A stretch of 7,357 nt of DNA, from assembly GCA_937915565.1 (NCBI GenBank), contig CALDMH010000152.1, positions 1 to 7,357 of the forward strand. Direction: 5' to 3'. The stretch comes from an uncultured Clostridia bacterium (GTDB lineage: Bacteria > Bacillota > Clostridia > Christensenellales > Borkfalkiaceae). The position numbers were made by a program, and so were the translations under genes. Below the pieces are notes generated by a model that made no database searches, had not been told where the DNA came from, and saw nothing but the letters and a program-made list of their open reading frames with translations. This document shows, one piece after another, positions 1 to 6,026 of this stretch. Position 1 is the stretch's first letter; every line of letters begins with the position of its first letter.

Positions 1-1170
1 GAAGTGAGCATCGGTCAGCGCGCTGAAAACGTGGCGGGAAAGGACGTCGTGATTTATAGCGACGCGATAAAACCGAACAACCCCGAACTTAAAAAGGCTT
101 TGGAAGATAAACTTTACGTTTTGAAACGCGCGGAGCTTTTGAAAAAAGTGTCGGAAAACTTCTCGAAAAGGATAGGGGTGTGCGGCTGTCACGGCAAAAC
201 CACGGTCGCTTGTATGCTTGCGCACGTATTCGGAGAAGCAAACGAAAAGTTCACCGCGCATATCGGCGGGTTCGATTTGAAATACGGCAATTCCGTGGTT
301 AAAGGCTCGAAGTATTTTATCAGCGAGGTTTGCGAATATAAAAAGAATCTCAATTTTTTCGACGCCGATTATGCGGTTTGCCTCAACGCCGAGCCCGACC
401 ATCTCGATTGTTACGAAAGTCGCGAGGAATTGAAGAAAACTTATTTCGATTATCTTCGCCGCGCGTATAAAGCGGTGATTTGCATTGACGATAAAACGCT
501 TTCGGAATACGACGGGGCAAACGCCGTCACGTACGGACTCGATGAAAAATGCGATTTTTACGCCTCGGACGTAACGCAAAGGGGAGGGAAATATTCCTTC
601 ACGTTAAACGTTTACGGCGCGAAAAGCGAGAGAATAAGGCTGAAAACGTTTGGCGGACATAACGTTTACAACGCTTTGGCGGTTGCGGCGTGTTCCTTTC
701 TTTGCGGAATAGACGCAAAAACGATAAAGAAAGGTCTTGAAGTGTTTAAAGGCGTGCAAAGGCGTTTCGAGCGTATCGGAAATATTTGCGGTGCGGACGT
801 TTACTCCGATTACGCTCATCATCCAACGGAAATTTCGGAAGCCGTTAAAACGATGAGGGAAACGGGAAAGAAAAACGTTTACACGGTTTTTCAGCCGCAC
901 ACTTATAGCAGAACGCTTTTTTTGAAGGAACAGTTTAAGGATACTCTTTCAAAAATCGAAAACCTTGCCATTTTCAAAACTTTTCCGGCAAGGGAAGAGT
1001 ATATAAAGGGCGGAAGCGCGAAAGAACTTGCGGCCGCTCTTCCGGGCGCGGCTTATTTTGAGGACGTTAGAAGCTTGCTCGCTTATCTTTACGCAAAGGT
1101 TAAGGTTGGCGACGCCGTTCTTATTCTCGGCGCTGGCGACCTCGAAGGCAAAATCCGAAAATATTTATAG
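1..1170 (+). CDS. murC: UDP-N-acetylmuramate--L-alanine ligase (MurC), 5'-truncated by the window edge
   Basis: This cytoplasmic Mur ligase adds L-alanine to UDP-MurNAc using ATP, the first step of the peptidoglycan stem peptide. The frame is open from base 1. The visible part starts inside the N-terminal Rossmann domain, so roughly 40-50 residues, including the usual GIGGIGM motif, lie outside the window; the GTG at 4 is an internal Val, not a start. Counting that Val as residue 1, I see the ATP loop GCHGKTT (61-67), EVCEYKKN (109-116), the NAEPDHLD segment (128-135), GGHNVYNAL (217-225), YAHHPTEI (270-277) and VFQPHTYSRT (295-304). The last three are classic for MurC and separate it from MurD, MurE and MurF. 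GCHGKTT in place of GTHGKTT and EVCEYK in place of the EADEYD-like motif mark a variant branch. The C-terminal end is complete (TAG at 1168-1170) and a terminator follows. Confidence 0.95.
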   Translation, partial: EVSIGQRAENVAGKDVVIYSDAIKPNNPELKKALEDKLYVLKRAELLKKVSENFSKRIGVCGCHGKTTVACMLAHVFGEANEKFTAHIGGFDLKYGNSVVKGSKYFISEVCEYKKNLNFFDADYAVCLNAEPDHLDCYESREELKKTYFDYLRRAYKAVICIDDKTLSEYDGANAVTYGLDEKCDFYASDVTQRGGKYSFTLNVYGAKSERIRLKTFGGHNVYNALAVAACSFLCGIDAKTIKKGLEVFKGVQRRFERIGNICGADVYSDYAHHPTEISEAVKTMRETGKKNVYTVFQPHTYSRTLFLKEQFKDTLSKIENLAIFKTFPAREEYIKGGSAKELAAALPGAAYFEDVRSLLAYLYAKVKVGDAVLILGAGDLEGKIRKYL

Positions 1171-1217
1171 TAAGTTACTTCGATGGTAAAATCCGAAAGT
1201 ATTTATAAGAAGTGGCT
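1142..1217 (+). repeat. Imperfect 38-bp tandem duplication of the murC 3' end
   Basis: Bases 1142-1179 (last nine codons of murC plus nine bases) and 1180-1217 match at 31 of 38 positions. A weak third start, with AAGGCAAAAT, appears at 1221-1230. The second copy still spells D-G-K-I-R-K-Y-L-stop, but in a different frame, because 38 is not a multiple of three. It lies after the murC stop and before the terminator. Confidence 0.7.
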
Positions 1218-1250
1218 TTAAAGGCAAAATAAATAATTAAACAAATTTAA

Positions 1251-1291
1251 GGGCGGCGTTTCGCAAATCTGCGAAACGCCGCCCGTTTTTT
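1251..1291 (+). terminator. Rho-independent terminator of murC
   Basis: A perfect 15-bp GC-rich stem (1251-1265 with 1270-1284) closes a four-base loop, AATC, and is followed by G and six T's (1286-1291). It lies 81 bases after the murC stop. Read on the minus strand the same stem is followed by TTAAATTTGTTT, so it may also stop transcripts of the convergent UPF0371 gene, less efficiently. Confidence 0.92.
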
Positions 1292-1317
1292 AAGCGTAAT
1301 ATTAAAATTGCAATTTA

Positions 1318-2802
1318 TCAATGCGAATCCTTTCTGTCTTTGAAAATCGGATTTGAAGTAAGCCTTATGCCCAGTTTCCTGTAAAACTTTTCGTCGTTAT
1401 GCGCGAGCATCACGGTGGTATGCACTTCGCAATCGCGCAGTTTGGGGAGCTGTTTAATCGCCAGCGCGGCGTTTTCGTCGTGTTCGGCGGAAGAGGAAAG
1501 CGCGATGAGCATTTCGTCAACGTGAAGCCTCGGGTTCATACTGCCGAGGTATTTAATTTTCAAATCCTGAATGGGATAAATGGAATTTTTCGAGATAAGT
1601 TCAACGCTGTCGTCAATGCCGGCAAGGTATTTGAGGGCGTTTAAAATCATACTCGAAGAACAGCCGAAAAGCTCGTTGGTTTTTCCTGTGATAATCGTTC
1701 CGTCTTCTAGTTCGATTGCCGCAACGGGGCAGTTTCTTTCAAGGGAAACGCGGTTGGCGATTTCGTAAACTTTGCGCTCGTTCACGTCGACGTTGTTGCC
1801 CTTCATAATGAGCGCGATTTTATCCGATTCCGAGGAATCGAGGTCGTTTCTTCTTTCGCGGGCAAGGGCTTTGAAATATCTTCTGATGATTTCCTGTTTT
1901 GCGGCTTCAACGCAAACGGCGTCGTCCGAAATTGCGTATCCCGCCATATTAACGCCCATATCCGTCGGGGATTTATAGGGCGATTTACCCATAATCTGCT
2001 CGAAAATAGCGTTTAAAACGGGGAAGATTTCCACGTCGCGGTTATAGTTTACGGCTTGTTTTCCGTAAGCGGCAAGATGCCACGGGTCAATCATATTAAC
2101 GTCGTTCAAATCCGCAGTGGCGGCCTCGTATGCAAGGTTGACCATATGGTTAAGCGGCAAATTCCACACGGGAAAAGTTTCGTATTTCGCGTAGCCCACC
2201 TTGTGTCCGCGTTTATGTTCCTGATAAAGCTGGGAAAGGCAGGTCGCCATTTTTCCCGAGCCCGGGCCGGGGGCGGTGATTATCACCAAATCTCTCGAAG
2301 TTTCGATGAAATCGTTCTTTCCGTAGCCCTCTTCGCTGACGATGAGCGGAATATTGTTCGGGTAACCCTTAATCGGATAGTGACGATAAGTTTTTATTCC
2401 GAGAGAAGCGAGTTTCGTTTCAAAAGCCTTTGCAGGCTCGTTTTCCTCGGTGAATTGGGCGAGAACGACGCTTCCGACGTAAAGCCCGTAGCTTTTGAAA
2501 ACGTCGATTAAGCGCAAAACGTCCAAATCGTAAGTGATGCCGAGGTCGGCTCTCACCTTGTTTCTTTCTATGTCGTGGCTGTTGATTACGATAACCACCT
2601 CGGCTCTGTCTTTAAGTTTGCCGAGCATTTTTATCTTGTTGTCGGGGGCGAAACCGGGCAAAACTCTCGAAGCGTGAAAATCGTCGAAGAGTTTTCCGCC
2701 GAACTCTATGTAGAGTTTTCCGCCGAATTCGTCGATTCTTTCAAGAATTTTTTCCGATTGTAAATTCAAATATTTCTCACTGTCAAAGCCGATTTTTCTC
2801 AT
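1318..2802 (-). CDS. UPF0371 / DUF1846 family protein, function unknown
   Basis: The 494-residue product matches the UPF0371 (DUF1846) family over its whole length, from memory of the family's conserved blocks: KLYIEFGGKLFDDFHASRVLPGF near residues 30-51, a glycine-rich TAPGPGSGK loop at 176-184, and NLPLNHMVNLAYEAATADL around 214-232. The loop resembles a nucleotide-binding P-loop, but no activity is established as far as I know. There is no signal peptide or membrane segment, so it is probably cytosolic. A longer frame begins at TTG (2823), but I chose the ATG at 2802: AGGAG (2819-2815) sits 12 bases before it, the predicted transcription start (about 2820) lies downstream of the TTG, and 494 residues is the usual family length. 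It is a single-gene unit, divergent from the esterase gene and convergent with murC. Confidence 0.93.
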   Translation of the reverse strand: MRKIGFDSEKYLNLQSEKILERIDEFGGKLYIEFGGKLFDDFHASRVLPGFAPDNKIKMLGKLKDRAEVVIVINSHDIERNKVRADLGITYDLDVLRLIDVFKSYGLYVGSVVLAQFTEENEPAKAFETKLASLGIKTYRHYPIKGYPNNIPLIVSEEGYGKNDFIETSRDLVIITAPGPGSGKMATCLSQLYQEHKRGHKVGYAKYETFPVWNLPLNHMVNLAYEAATADLNDVNMIDPWHLAAYGKQAVNYNRDVEIFPVLNAIFEQIMGKSPYKSPTDMGVNMAGYAISDDAVCVEAAKQEIIRRYFKALARERRNDLDSSESDKIALIMKGNNVDVNERKVYEIANRVSLERNCPVAAIELEDGTIITGKTNELFGCSSSMILNALKYLAGIDDSVELISKNSIYPIQDLKIKYLGSMNPRLHVDEMLIALSSSAEHDENAALAIKQLPKLRDCEVHTTVMLAHNDEKFYRKLGIRLTSNPIFKDRKDSH

Positions 2803-2826
2803 TTGTAAATAAATCTCCTGCAAATT

Positions 2827-2855
2827 ATTATAACAAAGCGGACGAATAAAAGCAA
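2827..2855 (-). promoter_or_regulatory. Sigma-A-type promoter of the UPF0371 gene
   Basis: Read on the minus strand, TTGCTT (2855-2850), a 17-base spacer and TATAAT (2832-2827) form the promoter, with an extended -10 TG giving TGTTATAAT. The predicted start is near 2820, leaving a leader of about 18 bases that begins almost at the AGGAG ribosome binding site. Confidence 0.75.
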
Positions 2856-2896
2856 TTAAAAGAAAAATATTTCCCGAAAAATTTTTATCAATATGG

Positions 2897-2925
2897 TTTT
2901 CTTTTGCTTCGCAAAGTGTTATAAT
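2897..2925 (+). promoter_or_regulatory. Extended -10 promoter of the esterase gene
   Basis: TGTTATAAT (2917-2925) is a perfect extended -10 box. The -35 position (2897-2902, TTTTCT) is poor, so the TG extension probably carries recognition. The predicted start near 2932 gives a leader of only about 12 bases containing GAGGTG. The small dyad TTTGC-TTC-GCAAA (2903-2915) fills the spacer and could be an operator. Confidence 0.65.
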
Positions 2926-2943
2926 CGAAAAGAGGTGTAACTT

Positions 2944-3813
2944 ATGAAAATCGAAACTGTTGATTTATACGAATATTTTAAAGTGAAAAAACCCGAAGGC
3001 GCAAGAGGAATTCTCACGTCTTACGTCGCGAACGTTTCTCGGGAGATAGACGTTGAAAGAAAGCTTCCCGCAATGCTCGTTATCCCGGGCGGCGGTTATT
3101 ATATGGTCAGCGACCGCGAGGCCGAGCCTGTTGCGCTCAAATACGTTGCCGCAGGCTTCAACGCGTTTATTCTCAATTATTCCGTTGCGGAAGATTCTTC
3201 CCTGCATTATCCTTATCAGCTCGTCGAAGCGGAAATGGCGGTTGCTTATATAAGGTTGAACGCCGAGAGTTTGCATATCGACGCGAAAAAGGTTGCGGCG
3301 GTGGGATTTTCGGCGGGCGGACATCTTTGCGCGTCGCTCGGAAGTTGCCATAACTGCCCCGAGGCGGAAGAGATTTTCAAGCCTTCCGTTTGCGTAAAGC
3401 CGAACGCGGTGATTTTGGGTTATCCCGTTATTTCAAGCGACGTAAGATTCGCTCATATCGATAGTTTTCGCAATCTTTGCGGAGCAGATAACGAAAAGGA
3501 TTTCAAAAAGACGGACGTTCTCAATCTTATCGACGGGAAATCCGCTCCTGCGTTTATATGGTCCACGAATAACGACAACGCCGTGCCTTGCGAAAACGCG
3601 ATAAGAGCGGCTCTTAAATATAACGAGGCAAAAGTACCTTTCTCGTTGCACGTTTTCGGAAAGGGAGAACACGGATTATCCGTTGCCGACGCAACCGTTT
3701 ACGGCTATGCAAATCCGCTTAACGAAATGTCGGTTTCCGCGCCGGAATGGGTAAGGCTTTCTTTGGAATGGCTCGACGAGCAGGGAATTTGTACGAAATT
3801 GATAACGCGGTAA
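2944..3813 (+). CDS. Alpha/beta-hydrolase, acetyl-esterase/lipase type
   Basis: This is a 289-residue serine hydrolase of the alpha/beta fold, probably an esterase acting on small acyl or acetyl esters, perhaps acetylated sugars. The oxyanion-hole motif is GGGYY (49-53), the nucleophile elbow is GFSAGG with Ser123, the acid is probably Asp211 (STNNDNAVP) and the base His243 (GEHGLS). The order and spacing of these residues fit the COG0657-like acetyl esterase group. There is no signal peptide, so it should act in the cytoplasm on imported substrates. Start: AGAGGTG (2931-2937) lies six bases before the ATG. It stands alone with its own promoter and terminator, so its neighbours do not suggest a substrate. 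Acetylxylan esterase and other carbohydrate esterases are possible names, but specificity cannot be read from the sequence. Confidence 0.88.
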   Translation: MKIETVDLYEYFKVKKPEGARGILTSYVANVSREIDVERKLPAMLVIPGGGYYMVSDREAEPVALKYVAAGFNAFILNYSVAEDSSLHYPYQLVEAEMAVAYIRLNAESLHIDAKKVAAVGFSAGGHLCASLGSCHNCPEAEEIFKPSVCVKPNAVILGYPVISSDVRFAHIDSFRNLCGADNEKDFKKTDVLNLIDGKSAPAFIWSTNNDNAVPCENAIRAALKYNEAKVPFSLHVFGKGEHGLSVADATVYGYANPLNEMSVSAPEWVRLSLEWLDEQGICTKLITR

Positions 3814-3853
3814 ACGAAAAACGAAGTGACAAAAACTTAAATAGTGTATAATT

Positions 3854-3898
3854 AAGCGGCTTGCGAAGATTTTCTTCGCAAGCCGCTTTTATTTTTTT
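3854..3898 (+). terminator. Rho-independent terminator of the esterase gene
   Basis: A perfect 16-bp stem (3854-3869 with 3873-3888) has a TTT loop. It is followed by a T-rich run broken by one A (3887-3898, four then seven T's). It starts 40 bases after the esterase stop. On the minus strand the stem is followed by AATTATACAC, which is not U-rich, so it is unlikely to terminate the dehydrogenase transcript well. Confidence 0.93.
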
Positions 3899-3899
3899 C

Positions 3900-3920
3900 T
3901 CGGTATCACCGAATTTTTTA
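3900..3920 (+). terminator. Possible weak second terminator hairpin
   Basis: A 5-bp stem, TCGGT-ATC-ACCGA (3900-3912), is followed by A and six T's. It lies just after the strong terminator and may be a back-up on the plus strand. The stem is short, so this is tentative. Confidence 0.3.
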
Positions 3921-3969
3921 TCTTAAATCGGAAGTTATCTTATGCTGGGAGTTATCTTATGTCGGGAGT
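3913..3969 (-). repeat. 17-bp tandem repeats over the dehydrogenase stop codon
   Basis: Three units with an exact 17-base period carry the core TTATCTTA (plus strand) at 3918, 3935 and 3952. Units 3930-3946 and 3947-3963 match at 14 of 17 positions, and GGGAGTT starts a partial further unit at 3964. On the coding strand each core reads AAGATAA or ATAAGATAA, copying the last codons and stop (ATA AGA TAA) of the dehydrogenase gene. Confidence 0.75.
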
Positions 3970-4743
3970 TCCGTCGAATTTCTGGCGTTTATTCCAGATT
4001 TTCATAACGAGTTTGTGCGGGAGCAGTTTCGTTAAAATTCTTTGGAAATTATTCACGCCGCCGTAAACCGAAACGTCCTTGCCTTTCATTGCGTCCTTAT
4101 AGGCCTTTGCAACGACCTTTTTCGGGTCGTACATAACGCCGTAATTTATGATAACGGTTTTTTCGTCCTTTACGACGGCTCGGTCGAAGAATTCGGTTTT
4201 CGTCCAGTAAGGGCAAACCGCCGTTGCGGAAATTCCCTTGTAATGCAATTCCGAATTCAAAGCCCTCGTATAACTTAATACGAACGCTTTCGTCGCCGCA
4301 TAGATATTTATATAAGGAATAGGCTGAAAAGCCGCGCAACTTGCTATGTTTATAATTTTACTTCCGCTTTTCATATGCGGAAGCGTTGCGTCGGTCATTG
4401 CAACCACGGCTTTAACGTTCAAATCTATCATATTCTGGTTTACTTCGGGCGAGACGTTTTCGTAATGATTGAATTTCCCGTAGCCGGAGCAGTTGACGAG
4501 CATTTTAACGTCCGCGTCCTCTTCCGCAAGCATATTTTTGTAAGTTTGAATATTTGAAATATCCGAAAGGTCGAGCGAAATCGGCTTTACGGGCGTGGAT
4601 AAAATCGCTTTCAAGTTTTCAAGCCTGTCAAGTCTGCGGGCAATCGCCCAAATCTCGTCGGCTTTAACGTTTTTGTCGAGAAGTTCGGCAAATTCTCTGC
4701 CGATGCCGCTGCTTGCACCCGTTATCACGATGATACTTTTCAT
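3952..4743 (-). CDS. Short-chain dehydrogenase/reductase (SDR family)
   Basis: This 263-residue NAD(P)-dependent oxidoreductase belongs to the classical SDR family and is cytosolic. The cofactor motif is TGASSGIG (8-15), followed by NCSG (84-87, the usual NNAG). Catalytic residues are Asn109 (DLNVKA), Ser135 (NIASCAA), Tyr148 and Lys152 (YAATK). The usual CPGxVxTxF stretch reads CPYWTKTEF (177-185), so the Pro-Gly after the active site is altered. Arg36-Arg37 (AIARR) after the second strand hints at NADPH preference. Start: AGAGG in the gap (4755-4751) lies seven bases before the ATG. It follows the 163-residue gene after 26 bases, with no promoter visible between, so the two are probably cotranscribed. 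The substrate is unknown. The C-terminal basic segment (236-256, LTKLLPHKLVMKIWNKRQKF) is seen in some lipid-linked SDRs, but I would not name a reaction. Confidence 0.92.
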   Translation of the reverse strand: MKSIIVITGASSGIGREFAELLDKNVKADEIWAIARRLDRLENLKAILSTPVKPISLDLSDISNIQTYKNMLAEEDADVKMLVNCSGYGKFNHYENVSPEVNQNMIDLNVKAVVAMTDATLPHMKSGSKIINIASCAAFQPIPYINIYAATKAFVLSYTRALNSELHYKGISATAVCPYWTKTEFFDRAVVKDEKTVIINYGVMYDPKKVVAKAYKDAMKGKDVSVYGGVNNFQRILTKLLPHKLVMKIWNKRQKFDGTPDIR

Positions 4744-4769
4744 TTTATAACCTCTTTTAATTCTTTACG

Positions 4770-5261
4770 TTATTTTTGTTCGGTATTCGTTTCTTCCACG
4801 TTTCCGTCCGGTAAAATCCGAACGCTCCTGTCCGTTCTTCCGCTCCAACAAAACGTTTTCAGCGTAATTCCGTCGTTTTTGAAAAATCCGCGCAGGTTTT
4901 CCGCAATTTTTTCGTTTCCGCCGGAATACCAGACGAGAAGTTCGTCGAGGGTTTTGAAGTTCGTTCCCGAAGTCGTCCTCGAACCGCCGAAAATCCTTTT
5001 GCCGCCGAGGAAAAATTCGGCAGCGCAAAGTTTGTCGGTTAAAAATTTTTCGGCGTGAGCGATAAGCCCGTCGAGGTCTTTTTTATCGAATCTCGCCGCC
5101 TGAAAAGTGAATTCCATCACGTTTTCCTCGTCGCCGAACGTTATTGCCATATTGTTATCCGAAAACGGGTTTTTTATTCCTATAAACTTCGTTCCGCGAT
5201 AATCGTAAATCTCCGCGCCGTATTTTTTCAGCGCACTTTGAACGTAATCTATTTCATTCAT
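4770..5261 (-). CDS. Hypothetical protein, 163 residues
   Basis: I do not recognise this protein. It is soluble-looking, with no signal peptide or membrane segment. Its N-terminal half alternates short strands and helices (FIGIKNPFSDNNMAITFGDE, then FTFQAARFDKKDLDGLI). Residues 65-95 look like a helix followed by a glycine-rich stretch (HAEKFL to GGKRIFGGSR), and the tail after 150 is polar. Codon use matches its neighbours, which supports a real gene. A good promoter (5296-5268) points straight at the ATG. No Shine-Dalgarno sequence precedes that ATG, and the predicted transcript start falls on its A, suggesting leaderless translation. It leads a two-gene unit with the dehydrogenase 26 bases downstream and is divergent from the RHH-clpB operon. 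Confidence 0.8.
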   Translation of the reverse strand: MNEIDYVQSALKKYGAEIYDYRGTKFIGIKNPFSDNNMAITFGDEENVMEFTFQAARFDKKDLDGLIAHAEKFLTDKLCAAEFFLGGKRIFGGSRTTSGTNFKTLDELLVWYSGGNEKIAENLRGFFKNDGITLKTFCWSGRTDRSVRILPDGNVEETNTEQK

Positions 5262-5267
5262 AATTGC

Positions 5268-5296
5268 ATTTTACCACAACCGAGAGAAAATGTAAA
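5268..5296 (-). promoter_or_regulatory. Promoter of the hypothetical-SDR unit
   Basis: Read on the minus strand, TTTACA (5296-5291), a 17-base spacer and TAAAAT (5273-5268) form the promoter, with an extended -10 TGGTAAAAT. The +1 predicted from standard spacing is at about 5261, the first base of the ATG. Confidence 0.7.
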
Positions 5297-5339
5297 ATCA
5301 ATTTTAAAAATATTTTGCAAACAAAGTTATATAAAACGC

Positions 5340-5368
5340 TTGACAAATTATAAAATCGGTGTTACAAT
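5340..5368 (+). promoter_or_regulatory. Near-consensus promoter of the RHH-clpB operon
   Basis: A perfect -35 TTGACA (5340-5345), an ideal 17-base spacer and the -10 TACAAT (5363-5368), extended as TGTTACAAT, make this the best promoter in the window. The AT-rich stretch 5297-5336 upstream could act as an UP element. The predicted start is near 5375, giving a leader of about 25 bases with AAAGGA (5385-5390) as ribosome binding site. No CIRCE or CtsR box is present. Confidence 0.88.
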
Positions 5369-5369
5369 G

Positions 5370-5386
5370 TTGTCGTAAAAAGACAA
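5370..5386. promoter_or_regulatory. Candidate operator dyad over the RHH-clpB start point
   Basis: TTGTC (5370-5374) and GACAA (5382-5386) form an inverted repeat with a 7-base gap spanning the predicted +1. A further GACAA overlaps the -35 box (5342-5346). Short inverted repeats here would suit an autoregulating RHH repressor. This is inference from position only; pentamer dyads also occur by chance. Confidence 0.3.
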
Positions 5387-5399
5387 AGGACGAACGAAT

Positions 5400-6026
5400 A
5401 TGGAAAAATCGATGTACAGCTTAATACTTCGCGACGACCTCGTTGAAGAACTCGACAGGTTGGCGTTTAAAAACGGAGTCAGCCGGTCGGTGATGCTCAA
5501 CAAAATTCTTTCGGAATATCTCGACGTCGAAACGCCCGAGGCGCGAATGGAGAGAACGTTTTTGAAGATGGAGCAGCTTATCGGCGCGGCGAGCGGACTG
5601 AGATTTACCAACAATGCGTCGCTTGCGATGGCGCAGGTGCAAAGCGCGTTGCACTATCGTTATAACCCCACGCTTCGTTATCAGGTCGAGCTTTTCCCTT
5701 CGGGGGATTTAGGTCAACTTAAAATTTCGTTGCGTTCCCAAAGCAAGGAACTATTCAGGATTATGGAGGGTTTCTATTCGCTGTTTATTTCGCTTGAAAA
5801 GAAATATATCGGCGAGCGCGCGTATTTTTATCGGGACGGAAAATTCGTCAGAGTTTTCGTCCGTCCGGAAAACGCGGCGGCGGAGGAACTGGGCGAAGCG
5901 ATAGGCGAATTCGTCAGGGAATTCGACGAATATCTTAATATTTATCTTTCCTCCGGCGAGGACGCCGCGGCGACGATTGAAAAGGCGTTCGTTAAAAATT
6001 TAAAAGAAAAGAAGGTGATTTTATGA
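5400..6026 (+). CDS. Ribbon-helix-helix (CopG/Arc-type) DNA-binding protein with unknown C-terminal domain
   Basis: The 208-residue protein opens with a ribbon-helix-helix unit: a beta strand with alternating residues (MYSLILR, 5-11), helix A (DDLVEELDRLAFKNG, 12-26) and helix B (SRSVMLNKILSEYL, 28-41) with the G-V-S-R-S turn typical of CopG/MetJ/Arc repressors. Such proteins bind DNA as dimers through the strand pair. The rest is much longer than a plain CopG (often 45-90 residues). A helix at about 48-64 precedes a mixed segment (92-155) with strands such as LRYQVELFP and YFYRDGKFVRVFVRPE, then an acidic helix (159-181). I do not recognise this domain; it could sense a ligand or protein or mediate oligomerisation. 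Start: AAAGGA lies nine bases before the ATG. Its stop overlaps the clpB start (ATGA), so translation is probably coupled, and a role in regulating clpB is plausible. Confidence 0.85.
   Translation: MEKSMYSLILRDDLVEELDRLAFKNGVSRSVMLNKILSEYLDVETPEARMERTFLKMEQLIGAASGLRFTNNASLAMAQVQSALHYRYNPTLRYQVELFPSGDLGQLKISLRSQSKELFRIMEGFYSLFISLEKKYIGERAYFYRDGKFVRVFVRPENAAAEELGEAIGEFVREFDEYLNIYLSSGEDAAATIEKAFVKNLKEKKVIL

Noticed and set aside
1305..1316. Perfect 12-bp palindrome AAATTGCAATTT near the UPF0371 stop
   Set aside because: It is short and AT-rich in an intergenic region, and downstream of both genes, so no role can be argued.
2056..2511. 151-residue plus-strand frame inside the UPF0371 gene
   Set aside because: It is a shadow of a well-conserved 494-residue protein on the other strand.
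2689..2730. 24-bp-period direct repeat GAGTTTTCCGCCGAA inside the UPF0371 gene (protein EFGGKLYI/EFGGKLFD)
   Set aside because: The FGGKLYxEFGGKLFDD pattern is, as I recall it, a conserved family feature, so it is protein constraint rather than a recent DNA event.
3826..3852. Promoter-like GTGACA-N15-TATAAT just before the esterase terminator
   Set aside because: The spacer is too short, and transcription would start inside the terminator stem. It is probably AT-rich chance sequence.
5262..5399. Search for CIRCE (TTAGCACTC inverted repeat) or CtsR heptads upstream of the clpB operon
   Set aside because: Neither is present by eye; noted only as supporting absence for the RHH hypothesis.
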